A stretch of DNA of 48,975 nucleotides, taken from positions 1-48,975 of the forward strand of contig CABZMT010000008.1 in assembly GCA_902526965.1 (NCBI GenBank). The letters are read 5' to 3'. The position numbers were made by a program, and so were the translations under genes. Below, piece after piece: positions 15,761 to 24,547 of the stretch (its first letter is position 1; each line of letters begins with the position of its first letter). Source of the DNA: an uncultured Alphaproteobacteria bacterium (lineage in GTDB: Bacteria; Pseudomonadota; Alphaproteobacteria; HIMB59). A model generated the notes under the pieces. It saw nothing but the letters and a program-made list of their open reading frames with translations. It made no database searches and was not told where the DNA came from.

Positions 15761-18735
15761 GTGAATTGAATTTAACAGATAATAAGTTTATCCAATTTCA
15801 TCAAAAAATAGGATTTAGATTTGATGGTGTAAAATATTACGGTTACAAAGGTGATACTATAGCCTCAGCTTTACTTAGAAATAACTTAAAGTTAATCGGT
15901 AGAAGTTTTAAATACCATAGACCTCGTGGTTTTTATACTTGCGGTATAGAAGAGCCAAATGCTTTAGTACAAATAATTAGTGAATATTCGGAGCCAAACA
16001 CAAGAGCTACCATAAAAAAGATTTATGAGGGCATGGAAATCGAAAGTCAAAATAGATGGCCTTCGTTAGAGACAGATATTGGAAGTATAAACAATATATT
16101 TTCACCAGTTTTTCCAGCAGGTTTTTATTACAAGACGTTTATGGGTCCTCATAAAAATTTTTGGAAAAAAATTTATGAGCCTATTATTAGAAAAGCCGCG
16201 GGTCTTGGCAAGCCTCCAAAAGAATTTAAAGCCGTTAGTACTCATCTTCATCATAATGTTGACATAACTATTGTTGGTGGAGGTTTGAATGGGCTTATAG
16301 CTGCAAAGAGTTTAATCGATACAAAATATAGTGTCCTTCTTATTGATTTTGATGATCAACTGGGTGGTATTTTGAATAACTCTAATAAAGTTCTAAGTGT
16401 GAATAATCAAACACCAATGGACTGGATTAGTGAAACTGTTAAAGAAATCGAAAACTCTAAAAATATAAAAATATTAAAAAATACTTTAGTGACAACGTAC
16501 AATTATATTAATCATCTAATTGCTGTTGAAGATAAATTTGTTGGATCTCGACCTTTGAAAGATAAAGTTAATAGCACTCTTCATAAAATTAGAACTGACC
16601 AAGTTATTTTATGCAACGGTCATATAGAAAGATTTTTATCTTTTCAAAATAATGACCTACCAGGGATTATGTTGTGCTCATCATTTGAAAAATATATGTG
16701 TAGATATGGGGTGATACCCTCAAAAGAAACTGTTGTTTTTAGCAATAACTCTAATTCCGAAAGTCTAGTATTTAGCCTTATCAAAAAGGGCTTTAAACCA
16801 AAAGCTTACATCGACTCACGCTCAGGCGAAAATATCGAACCAGACTTGTTTGATTTAATAAGAAAAAATGACATTCCTTTATATACTAATTCTCTAATTA
16901 AAGGGGCATACGGAAATAAAAAATTACAAAAAATATTAGTTGAAGATAGTTCAGGGGGAGTTAATGAAATTAAAACAGATTTTTTATGTTTGTCTGGTGG
17001 TATCAATCCAGATGTTCACTTGTTTACTCAGTCCAAAGGATTATTAGACTGGGATGAAAAAGATTTAACCTATAAGCCCGCTCAAGCTTTTCAACCCACA
17101 ATAACACTTGGCTCAGCCTCTGGGCAATTTGACTTTAATGCCATTAATAAGGAAATAAATGAAAAATTAGTTATATTTGGCATTAAACCTGTCCAAATTA
17201 ATCTAGAACTAAATACAAGTCACAAATTTAAAATTGAAAAATTGTGGGAAGTTTTACCACAAAAACAAACTATTTGGTCAAAATCATTTATAGATTTACA
17301 AAATGATGTCACCACAAAAGATATAAGACAAGCTATCTCAGAGGGTTTTGATCGAATTGAACATCTCAAAAGATACACCACTAATAGCATGGGAACGGAC
17401 CAAGGTAAAATAAGTAGTATAAATGCTTTGGGTATAGTTTCTGATTTACTCGATAAGAAAGTTAATGAAGTAGGAACAACAATTTACAGACCTCCCTATG
17501 CTCCTTTGAGTTTTGCTGCAATAGCAGGAAGAAATTCATATGAATATTACGACCCAGAGAGAAAATCACCGATTCATAATTGGCATATAACTAATGGTGC
17601 TGTTTTTGAGGATGTTGGTCAATGGAAAAGACCTTGGTATTTTCCAATAAATAAAGATGAAACTATGGACGAAGCCGTTCAACGAGAAAGTAAAAATGTA
17701 AGAGAAAATGCTGGGGTCTTGGATGGTAGCACTCTAGGAAAAATTGAAATTAAAGGTAAGGATGCATTAGCTTTCATGAATTTAATATATACAAATAGTT
17801 TCTCCAAAATGAAACCTGGCACCTCAAGATATGCCCTGATGTTAGGAGAGGATGGTATGGTAAAAGATGATGGCATTATTTGTAAAATCTCAGATGAGCA
17901 TTTTATAGCAACTACTACTACTGGAGGCGCAGCTACTGTTTTAGGATGTATGGAAGAATATGCTCAAACTGAATGGCCCAACTTAAATGTCTATATGAAT
18001 TCTATAACTGAGCAGTATGCTACATTTAATATCAGTGGTCCAAAAACAAGAAATATAATCGAGAAAGTTTTCCCAGAGGTTAATTTTAGTAATGAAGCTT
18101 TCCCTTTCATGACATTTCAATTTCATGAATATGAAGACACTCCCATAAGAATTCTAAGAGCTAGTTTTACTGGAGAAATGGGTTATGAGATATATGTACC
18201 TTCAAATCAAGCTCTAAAAATATGGGAAAAAATAATAAGTTTTGGAAAGGAATTTGGTTTGAAGCCTTATGGTACTGAGACCATGCACCTTTTAAGAGCT
18301 GAAAAAGGATACATCATAGTTGGTCAAGATACGGACGGATCAATTACACCTTTTGATTTAGGTTTAGATTGGATGATTGGAAAATCAAAAAAAGACTTTT
18401 TAGGAAAACGATCTTTAATCCGTTCTGATACAGTTAGAAAAGACAGAAAGCAGCTCGTAGGAATTTTACCAACTAACAAGAGTGAGAAGTTAGAGGAAGG
18501 TCAACACATCATTTTAGATAAAGAAATAAAAACTCCAACTCCAATGTTAGGACATATAACATCTTGTTATCAAAGCCCTACTTTAGGACATAACTTTGCG
18601 CTAGCTGTTATCAAAAATGGTCAGTCACTTATTGGAACTAAAGCATTTGCATCAACTCCTGAATTGAAAACAATAGAAGTTGAGATAGTTGAACCGATTT
18701 TTTATGATAAAGAAAATACAAAGCTAGCTTCATGA
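15757..18735 (+). CDS. soxA: Sarcosine oxidase alpha subunit
   Basis: The large subunit of the heterotetramer, 992 residues, close to the family norm. It has an N-terminal 2Fe-2S-ferredoxin-like domain (GDTIASALL, then GRSFKYHRPRG), an NAD-binding Rossmann region (DITIVGGGLNGLIAAKSL, about 169-186), a linker, and a C-terminal GcvT-type folate domain (from about 620) that captures the formaldehyde-level carbon as 5,10-methylene-THF. RASFTGEMGYEIYVP and LLRAEKGYIIVGQDTDG are clear GcvT/SoxA motifs. It overlaps soxD and soxG by 4 bp each. The Rossmann motif reads GGGLNG rather than the common GAGPAG. Confidence 0.94.
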   Translation: MSELNLTDNKFIQFHQKIGFRFDGVKYYGYKGDTIASALLRNNLKLIGRSFKYHRPRGFYTCGIEEPNALVQIISEYSEPNTRATIKKIYEGMEIESQNRWPSLETDIGSINNIFSPVFPAGFYYKTFMGPHKNFWKKIYEPIIRKAAGLGKPPKEFKAVSTHLHHNVDITIVGGGLNGLIAAKSLIDTKYSVLLIDFDDQLGGILNNSNKVLSVNNQTPMDWISETVKEIENSKNIKILKNTLVTTYNYINHLIAVEDKFVGSRPLKDKVNSTLHKIRTDQVILCNGHIERFLSFQNNDLPGIMLCSSFEKYMCRYGVIPSKETVVFSNNSNSESLVFSLIKKGFKPKAYIDSRSGENIEPDLFDLIRKNDIPLYTNSLIKGAYGNKKLQKILVEDSSGGVNEIKTDFLCLSGGINPDVHLFTQSKGLLDWDEKDLTYKPAQAFQPTITLGSASGQFDFNAINKEINEKLVIFGIKPVQINLELNTSHKFKIEKLWEVLPQKQTIWSKSFIDLQNDVTTKDIRQAISEGFDRIEHLKRYTTNSMGTDQGKISSINALGIVSDLLDKKVNEVGTTIYRPPYAPLSFAAIAGRNSYEYYDPERKSPIHNWHITNGAVFEDVGQWKRPWYFPINKDETMDEAVQRESKNVRENAGVLDGSTLGKIEIKGKDALAFMNLIYTNSFSKMKPGTSRYALMLGEDGMVKDDGIICKISDEHFIATTTTGGAATVLGCMEEYAQTEWPNLNVYMNSITEQYATFNISGPKTRNIIEKVFPEVNFSNEAFPFMTFQFHEYEDTPIRILRASFTGEMGYEIYVPSNQALKIWEKIISFGKEFGLKPYGTETMHLLRAEKGYIIVGQDTDGSITPFDLGLDWMIGKSKKDFLGKRSLIRSDTVRKDRKQLVGILPTNKSEKLEEGQHIILDKEIKTPTPMLGHITSCYQSPTLGHNFALAVIKNGQSLIGTKAFASTPELKTIEVEIVEPIFYDKENTKLAS

Positions 18736-19253
18736 AGGATGTAATTCGATCAAATGGTATTGAAATTAAAAAAATTATCTCACAACAAATTGTTTTAAGA
18801 AGTTCTGGTAACTCAGAGTTCAACGGTGTTGTGAACAAGGCATTAAAGCTCCTTCCCCCTTCTGATAATTTGAGAATAGTTACCAATGATAATTTCATTT
18901 TAGCTAAAATGTCTTTTGACCAATGGAATTTAGTTTTTAAGAAAGATATTGAACAAAAAAAATTTCACAAACTCTGTGATACTTTTAATAAATCTAGTTC
19001 AATTTTGGCAACTGACATGACAGACTCACAAATATTTTTTCAACTTGGTGGACAGAATGCTACCATGATATTAAATAAACTCACACATTTTGATTTTCGT
19101 GAAAAATCCTTTAAACCTCTTACTGCAGCTCAAACTTTATTGGCTAGAATTGATTGTTCCTTTTTTAATTTAGATAACATAATACTTTTAAGCTGCGGTC
19201 GATCATTTAGTGATTACCTAGAAGATCGTCTAATTGACGCAGTTAATCTGTAA
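18732..19253 (+). CDS. soxG: Sarcosine oxidase gamma subunit
   Basis: The fourth subunit of sarcosine oxidase, 173 residues, with the degenerate GcvT/YgfZ-like fold. Recognisable parts are ATDMTDSQIFFQLGG, the helix NATMILNKLTHFDF, and the CGRSFSDYLEDRLIDA ending, which parallels the usual GRSFADYLWDWL-type end. It starts in an ATGA overlap with soxA, so the four subunits B-D-A-G are complete and coupled. The sequence is more divergent than the other subunits, as usual for gamma. The last gene before a 63 bp spacer with a promoter-like sequence. Confidence 0.88.
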   Translation: MKDVIRSNGIEIKKIISQQIVLRSSGNSEFNGVVNKALKLLPPSDNLRIVTNDNFILAKMSFDQWNLVFKKDIEQKKFHKLCDTFNKSSSILATDMTDSQIFFQLGGQNATMILNKLTHFDFREKSFKPLTAAQTLLARIDCSFFNLDNIILLSCGRSFSDYLEDRLIDAVNL

Positions 19254-19265
19254 CTTTTTTTCATA

Positions 19266-19295
19266 TTGACATCAAATTTTGGAACTGATTAGTTT
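19266..19295 (+). promoter_or_regulatory. Candidate sigma70 promoter for the DMGDH gene
   Basis: A perfect TTGACA (19266-19271) is followed after 18 bp by TAGTTT (19290-19295), about 21 bp before the ATG at 19317. AAGG at 19307-19310 would serve as Shine-Dalgarno. The -10 match is weak (3/6). It would let the dimethylglycine dehydrogenase gene be transcribed apart from the sox genes. Confidence 0.4.
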
Positions 19296-19316
19296 AGATA
19301 AGCACTAAGGATAAAG

Positions 19317-21791
19317 ATGACAAAAAAATCTAGAATTATTATTGTTGGAAGTGGGATAGTTGGTGCGAGCACTGCATATCATTTAGCCCAATTAGGTTGG
19401 AAAGATATGTTAATTCTTGATCAAGGTCCTTTATTTGAAACCGGAGGTTCTACTAGCCATGCTCCAGGTGGTGTATTTCAAACTAATCCATCTAGAATGA
19501 TGTGCAAATTTGCTCAATATACTGTTGAACTTTTGAGATCTCTAACTTTTGATGGAAAACCTTGTTATCACACTGTCGGAGGAATTGAGGTCTCTAAATC
19601 TAAAGAGAGGCATGAGGACTTATATAGAAAACTTGGAATTGCACATAGTTATGGACTTCAAGATGCTAAAATTATTTCGCCAGATGAAGTTTTAAAAATG
19701 AGTCCTTATATTGATCCTGAAAAAATTCATGGTGGATATTATGTACCCACTGATGGTCTTGCAGCACCAGTTAGAGCTGTAAAAGCAATGGCAAAATATG
19801 TAATAGATTTAAAAGCTGGAGAATTTATAGGTGATACAGCTGTTAAAGGTTTTAAAATTTCTAATAATCAAATTCGAGGAGTGCAGACTTCAAATGGGGA
19901 TTATGATGCCGATATTGTTTTAGTCTCAACAGGTATTTGGGCTCCCAAAATGGGAAGACTCGCAAATATCTCTTTACCTCTGGTACCATGTGAACATCAA
20001 ATGGTTTGGCTTGAGCCTTTTGAAGAATTAAAAGAATATCAGGCTGACCACAAGGAAGCATTGGTAGATCATGCCTTAGTTCGTCACCAAGATTACAGTC
20101 TCTATTTCAGGCAATGGAATGACTCTTATGTAATTGGAAATTACAGACATGAGCCAAGAATTCTAGAGTCTGAAGATATAAAAAAACCTGAAGAGGCAGA
20201 GGAGATGCCCTCTTTAGTAGATTTCAGACCTGATGATTTTGCTGGGGCGCACAAAGAGTCTAATTGGCTATTTCCTAAATTTGCTGAGAAAAAATTAGCT
20301 AAAAAGATTAATGGGATGTTTTCATTTACTACAGATGGTAATCCTTTGATGGGAGAAACTTCAGTAAAAGGTTTGTGGACGGCAAATGCTGTTTGGATTA
20401 CGCATAGTGGCGGCGTTGGAAAGGCAATGGCAGAATGGATTGTCAATGGCGAACCTGAACTTGACGTTCGTCAAGGTGATATAAATCGTTTTCATCAGCA
20501 CCATCACGTAAGAAAATATTTACGAGCACGAGGAAAACAAAATTACAAAGAGGTTTACGACATCATTCATCCTTTGCAACAAATGGAGCAACCAAGACCA
20601 CTTAGGAGAAGTCCTTTTTATAATAGATTAGAGGGCCAAAAAGCTTATTTTTTTGAAACTATGGGATGGGAGCGTCCGCAATGGTATGAGGCTAATGCTG
20701 ATTTAATGAAAGGAAAAAACTTTCCTAATCGAACTGGTTGGGCGGCAAAATATTGGTCCCCAATTCAAGCAGCAGAACATTTAGTTACAAGACAAACAGG
20801 TGCTCAATTTGATATCACTGGTTTTGTAAAGATTGAAGTAAGTGGTAAAGGTGCCTTAAAGTTACTTCAAAAAGTCTGTACAAATAATATTGATGTTCCT
20901 GTTGGAAAAGTTGTCTATAGCGTTATCTCCAATATGTATGGTGGAATTAAAAGTGATCTTACTATAAGTCGATTAGAAGAAAACAAATTTTGGGTTCTAG
21001 CAGGAGCAGGAAATGGTATGATTGATATTAATTGGCTTCGCTTTAATGCTCCTGATGATGGAAGTGTTCAAATCATTGATTGGACTTCCGCATACGCAGG
21101 TATTGGTTTGTGGGGTCCAAATTCTAGATTAGCTCTTCAAAAACTTTGTGATGATGACGATGTTTCAAATGAGAGTTTCCCATTTTTTAGTATAAAAAGA
21201 ATTTCAATTAGTAACGTTCCATGCGTAGCGGTAAGAATATCTTACATAGGTGAGTTGGGATGGGAGATTTACACTCCTACAGAATATGGTTTAACTTTAT
21301 GGGATGAACTTAGAGAAACCTCAAGAGAATTTAATATGATTTGCTCAGGAGCTGGTGCCTTTGAGTCTCTTAGATTAGAAAAAGGATATAGATCACTTGG
21401 CTCAGATATTCACACAAATATTAATCCCTATGAGTCTGGTTTAGGTTTTACTGTTAAGTTAAAGAAAGATGAAGACTTTATTGGTAAGTCTGCTTTACAA
21501 AAAATTAAGGAAAAACCAGTTCAAAAAAAATTAACTTGTATGATTTTAGAAGACCCTGAGGGGATGGCTTTAGGCACAGAGCCTATTTACAGTAACGGCA
21601 AAGCTGTTGGTTACGTTACAAGCACTAATTATGGATATTTTGTAGATAAACATATTGTTTACGGCTACCTCCCATCAGAGTTATCAGAAAATGGGACAGC
21701 TTTAGAATTAGAATATTTTGGAAAAAGATATCCATTAAAGGTAACTCAAGAGCCTTTGTTAGACCCAGAAAATAATAGATTAAAGTCTTAA
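19317..21791 (+). CDS. dmgdh: Dimethylglycine dehydrogenase (FAD/GcvT fusion)
   Basis: Oxidatively demethylates dimethylglycine to sarcosine, giving methylene-THF. The 824-residue protein has the DAO-type FAD domain (IIIVGSGIVGASTAYHLAQ, about 7-25), His49 in GGSTSHAPGG at the site of covalent FAD attachment, a middle FAO-type region, and C-terminal GcvT and GcvT-C domains (from about 480), with ISYIGELGWEIYTP and LRLEKGYRSLG. Sarcosine dehydrogenase has the same layout; DMGDH is preferred because a full sarcosine oxidase lies just upstream, which would take its product. AAGG lies 6 bp before the ATG. An MTHFR-like gene follows after 18 bp. Confidence 0.85.
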   Translation: MTKKSRIIIVGSGIVGASTAYHLAQLGWKDMLILDQGPLFETGGSTSHAPGGVFQTNPSRMMCKFAQYTVELLRSLTFDGKPCYHTVGGIEVSKSKERHEDLYRKLGIAHSYGLQDAKIISPDEVLKMSPYIDPEKIHGGYYVPTDGLAAPVRAVKAMAKYVIDLKAGEFIGDTAVKGFKISNNQIRGVQTSNGDYDADIVLVSTGIWAPKMGRLANISLPLVPCEHQMVWLEPFEELKEYQADHKEALVDHALVRHQDYSLYFRQWNDSYVIGNYRHEPRILESEDIKKPEEAEEMPSLVDFRPDDFAGAHKESNWLFPKFAEKKLAKKINGMFSFTTDGNPLMGETSVKGLWTANAVWITHSGGVGKAMAEWIVNGEPELDVRQGDINRFHQHHHVRKYLRARGKQNYKEVYDIIHPLQQMEQPRPLRRSPFYNRLEGQKAYFFETMGWERPQWYEANADLMKGKNFPNRTGWAAKYWSPIQAAEHLVTRQTGAQFDITGFVKIEVSGKGALKLLQKVCTNNIDVPVGKVVYSVISNMYGGIKSDLTISRLEENKFWVLAGAGNGMIDINWLRFNAPDDGSVQIIDWTSAYAGIGLWGPNSRLALQKLCDDDDVSNESFPFFSIKRISISNVPCVAVRISYIGELGWEIYTPTEYGLTLWDELRETSREFNMICSGAGAFESLRLEKGYRSLGSDIHTNINPYESGLGFTVKLKKDEDFIGKSALQKIKEKPVQKKLTCMILEDPEGMALGTEPIYSNGKAVGYVTSTNYGYFVDKHIVYGYLPSELSENGTALELEYFGKRYPLKVTQEPLLDPENNRLKS

Positions 21792-21809
21792 TTGTTATAG
21801 TTTAAAATT

Positions 21810-22691
21810 ATGAGCAAAGATAATATCGTATCTTTATTAAACGGTTTTACAGTCGAACTAAATCCAAAAGTAAGACATAAATTAGACTCAATTCCACTAG
21901 ATAAAAAAAATAATGTTTATATTACTTATCTTCCTGACGCTACGGAAAAAGATATTTTAGAAACAGTTGAATTTGTTTCTAATCAAAATTTAGTTCCCAT
22001 TACTCATTTACCTGCAAGGACAATGAAAGACCTAGAACACGTTTCAAGTTTTTTGAAAGAACTTAGAAAAAGAACTGATAGTAAAAAAATATTGGTTATA
22101 GGAGGTGGAGGTAATCAAAATGGATCTATCTCCTCTTCTCTAGAAATATTAGAGTCTGATTTGCTACATGATAACAATTTCACTGAGATTGGTGTTGCTG
22201 GACATCCTGAGGGATCTCCCGATATAAATCAAGAAACTATTAATGACTTTTTAAATAAAAAGTATGATCTTTCTCAAAGTAAAAATTTAAATATAGAGTT
22301 GGTAACACAGTTTTTTTTTAATGCCTCGCCTTTCATAGACTGGTGTCAGGATTTAAAAGTTAAAAATATTAATTTACCAGTAAGAGTTGGTTTCCCTGGT
22401 CCTGCATCATTTAAGACCTTACTAAACTTTGGAATAATGAGTGGGGTAGGAAATTCGATAAATTTCCTAAAAAAAAACTCCTCTAAAGTAACTGATCTTC
22501 TCACGAAAACATCTAATGATGATATGCTTATTGAATTAGCTAATTTTGCTCAGGGTGAAAACTCACTAAAAAGTTTTCACTGTTTTCCTTTTGGTGGATT
22601 TGAAAAAACTTGTTTATGGTTAAATGCTGTCCAAAGTGGTGAATTTACAATTGATAATAGTAAAATAGTCCTCCACAAAAAAATTTTTTAA
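21810..22691 (+). CDS. Methylenetetrahydrofolate reductase-like protein
   Basis: A 293-residue flavoprotein-type TIM barrel of the MTHFR family (PF02219), which interconverts methylene-THF and methyl-THF. The catalytic glutamate appears as Glu16 (FTVELNPK), the TY motif as VYITYLPDAT, GVAGHPEGSPD (128-138) replaces the common GVAGYPE, and TQFFF (166-170) is intact. The RGD of E. coli MetF, whose Asp tunes the flavin, is replaced by GGGGN (98-102). It lies between dimethylglycine dehydrogenase and a DmdA-like methyltransferase, so it may oxidise methyl-THF made by the latter rather than supply methionine synthesis. The family is good; the direction is inference. Confidence 0.75.
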   Translation: MSKDNIVSLLNGFTVELNPKVRHKLDSIPLDKKNNVYITYLPDATEKDILETVEFVSNQNLVPITHLPARTMKDLEHVSSFLKELRKRTDSKKILVIGGGGNQNGSISSSLEILESDLLHDNNFTEIGVAGHPEGSPDINQETINDFLNKKYDLSQSKNLNIELVTQFFFNASPFIDWCQDLKVKNINLPVRVGFPGPASFKTLLNFGIMSGVGNSINFLKKNSSKVTDLLTKTSNDDMLIELANFAQGENSLKSFHCFPFGGFEKTCLWLNAVQSGEFTIDNSKIVLHKKIF

Positions 22692-22742
22692 CCATACGAT
22701 TTTGATTGCATACAAATGAAAAAGAAATTAATTTTTTTCCAT

Positions 22743-22751
22743 TGCTACAAT
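22743..22751 (+). promoter_or_regulatory. Extended -10 promoter for the DmdA-like gene
   Basis: TGCTACAAT is an extended -10 element (TG-n-TACAAT) ending 18 bp before the ATG at 22770. No -35 box is evident, as allowed for this promoter type. The predicted start near 22758 gives a very short leader that still contains GGAGG at 22761-22765. Confidence 0.45.
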
Positions 22752-22769
22752 AGCTTTACTGGAGGATAA

Positions 22770-24075
22770 ATGAAGCTAACACAACCAAGCACAGTGGACC
22801 AGTCAGACAGACAAGTCCCTTATAACTTAAGACAATCTGGTCCAACACCACAAAAAATGTTGATTTCAACAAGAGTTAGAAAATCTGCCTATTGGCATTT
22901 ATCAGTAGAGGCTGGATGTTGGAGATGTACTGTTTACAACCGAATGTATCATCCTAGAGGATACGTAAAGCCTGAGGATGGTGGTGCAATGGTAGAGTAT
23001 GATGCACTTGTAAATCATGTAACCATGTGGAATGTCGCTGTAGAGAGACAAATTAGAGTCAAAGGTCCTGATGCACTAAAGTTTACAAACTACGTAATAA
23101 CAAGAGATGCTTCAAGAATTGAAGTTATGAATGGTAAATATGTAATTTTATGTAATAGCAAGGGAGGAGTTTTGAACGATCCAATCTTGTTAAGAGTTGC
23201 TGAGGATGAATTTTGGTTTTCTTTATCTGACTCCGATATCATGTTTTTCCTACAAGGTGTTAATCATGATAAAAAATTTAATGTTACTATTGATGAAATA
23301 GATGCTGCACCTGTTCAAATTCAAGGACCTAAGTCTGTTGATTTAATGGCAGATCTTGTTGGTGAAGCGGTAAGAGATATTCCATTTTATGGTTTGATGG
23401 AAGCTAAAGTAGGAGGAAGAGATTGTATAATTTCTCAAACAGGATTCTCAGGTGAAAAGGGTTATGAGATTTACCTCAAAAATGCAACTCTATATGCTGA
23501 TGATATGTGGTATGCAGTTTTAGATGCAGGTAAAAAACATAATTTAAAAGTAATCGCTCCTGCTCACCACAGAAGAATAGCTGCGGGAATTTTATCTTGG
23601 GGTCAAGATCTTGACTCAGAAACTTACCCATTTCAGTGCAACCTAGGATATCAAGTTCCAAGAAAAAAAACTGATGATTATATAGGTAAAGATGCATTAG
23701 AAGCTATGAGAGCCAAAATGGAAGCTGGAGAAAAGCCTTACAGCAATCAGTTAGTTGGCTTCGCTCTAGGTGGCAAACCAATAGATGAATATGCTCCTGA
23801 TTTTTGGCTAGTTTCTGAAGATGGTAATACACCAGTTGGATACCTAACATCTCCTTGGTACTCTCCTGAATTAGAAACAAATATTGCTATGGGATATGTG
23901 CCGTATGAAAAAAAAAGATATTGGAAACAAATTCAAATTTCATTTACCTGATGCATATTGTGATACACCTGGTCAACCAGTTGATGGGGAAATTGTTGAA
24001 ATACCTTTTAGACCGTCTGTTAATCCAAATGCTAGAGAGATCGCAAAATCCGAAGGTAGAGATACCGCTTACTAA
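22770..24075 (+). CDS. DmdA/GcvT-like THF-dependent methyltransferase, frameshifted
   Basis: A folate-binding methyl- or aminomethyltransferase of the GcvT superfamily, closest in layout to DMSP demethylase DmdA: MWNVAVERQIRVKGPDAL, SKGGVLNDPILL, SLSDSDIMFFL, SGEKGYEIYL and LSWGQDLDSETYPFQCNLGY all have DmdA counterparts. It is longer than DmdA, with an N-terminal extension of about 30 residues (434 residues if repaired). Reading from 22770 runs out at 23951 with an unrelated tail; removing one A from the A9 tract at 23908-23916 restores a sensible C-terminus (FHLPDAYCDTPG...SEGRDTAY) to the TAA at 24073-24075. GGAGG precedes the start. The methyl donor is unknown; DMSP is only one candidate. 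Confidence 0.75.
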
Positions 24076-24087
24076 AATTAACCTTTT

Positions 24088-24112
24088 AAGCCCAGTTTTT
24101 ACTGGGCTTTTT
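24088..24112 (+). terminator. Rho-independent terminator after the DmdA-like gene
   Basis: The 8-bp stem AAGCCCAG (24088-24095) / CTGGGCTT (24102-24109) closes a TTTTTA loop and runs into a T tract (24108-24112). It is GC-rich against an AT-rich background and lies 13 bp after the TAA of the methyltransferase gene. It is the only clear intrinsic terminator in the window. Confidence 0.9.
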
Positions 24113-24151
24113 ATATTTGAAATTTAAATTTCCTGTAATAATCTAGATTAA

Positions 24152-24526
24152 ATGAATATTGTAAGAATAATAAATAGTTCAAAGCTATATGATTTATATG
24201 ATCAAATGTTCGACTATTTTAATTTAGCAATTTATGATTTAGAGTCTAAATTAGATACTAATTTTGATTATAAAAAAATTAAAAATAAATTAGAAACGTT
24301 TGCTGACAATCATTTTAAAAGTGCTCTTAATGAATTTAATAGTGAAATTTTAAAACTTAAAGATCAGATCCCTGATGATTTTGTTAAAATTGAAAAATTA
24401 TCAAATGAATTGAAGACTTATTTTAATACCTTTTTAGAAAAAAAACTTTTTGATGATAATAAAATAGAAGATTTAAAAAATAGTTTAAAAAAAAGTCTTG
24501 ATAGAATAAATAAGATTCATTCTTAA
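24152..24526 (+). CDS. Hypothetical protein, helical/coiled
   Basis: A 124-residue protein I do not recognise. It is rich in Lys, Asp, Asn, Leu and Phe with heptad-like spacing over most of its length (for example KLETFADNHFKSALNEF and EKLSNELKTYFNTF), suggesting an all-helical cytoplasmic protein. No signal peptide, cysteine motif or catalytic motif is visible. It follows the terminator by 39 bp and precedes rmuC by 21 bp on the same strand, so it is probably expressed with rmuC. The open frame and codon usage fit its neighbours, which supports a real gene. Confidence 0.6.
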   Translation: MNIVRIINSSKLYDLYDQMFDYFNLAIYDLESKLDTNFDYKKIKNKLETFADNHFKSALNEFNSEILKLKDQIPDDFVKIEKLSNELKTYFNTFLEKKLFDDNKIEDLKNSLKKSLDRINKIHS

Positions 24527-24547
24527 AAGTTATTAAATTATTTAAAG

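Noticed and set aside
22692..22769. Glycine riboswitch before the GcvT-like gene
   Set aside because: SAR11-type genomes often use one before C1 genes, but the GGAGAG and GCCGAAGG-type core sequences are absent from this 78 bp spacer and from the other spacers.
22770..24075. Naming the gene dmdA outright
   Set aside because: The layout matches DmdA, but the N-terminal extension and sequence distance leave the methyl donor open.
23921..24127. Third-frame open frame after the frameshift
   Set aside because: It only overlaps the true C-terminus in another frame and reads through the terminator stem.
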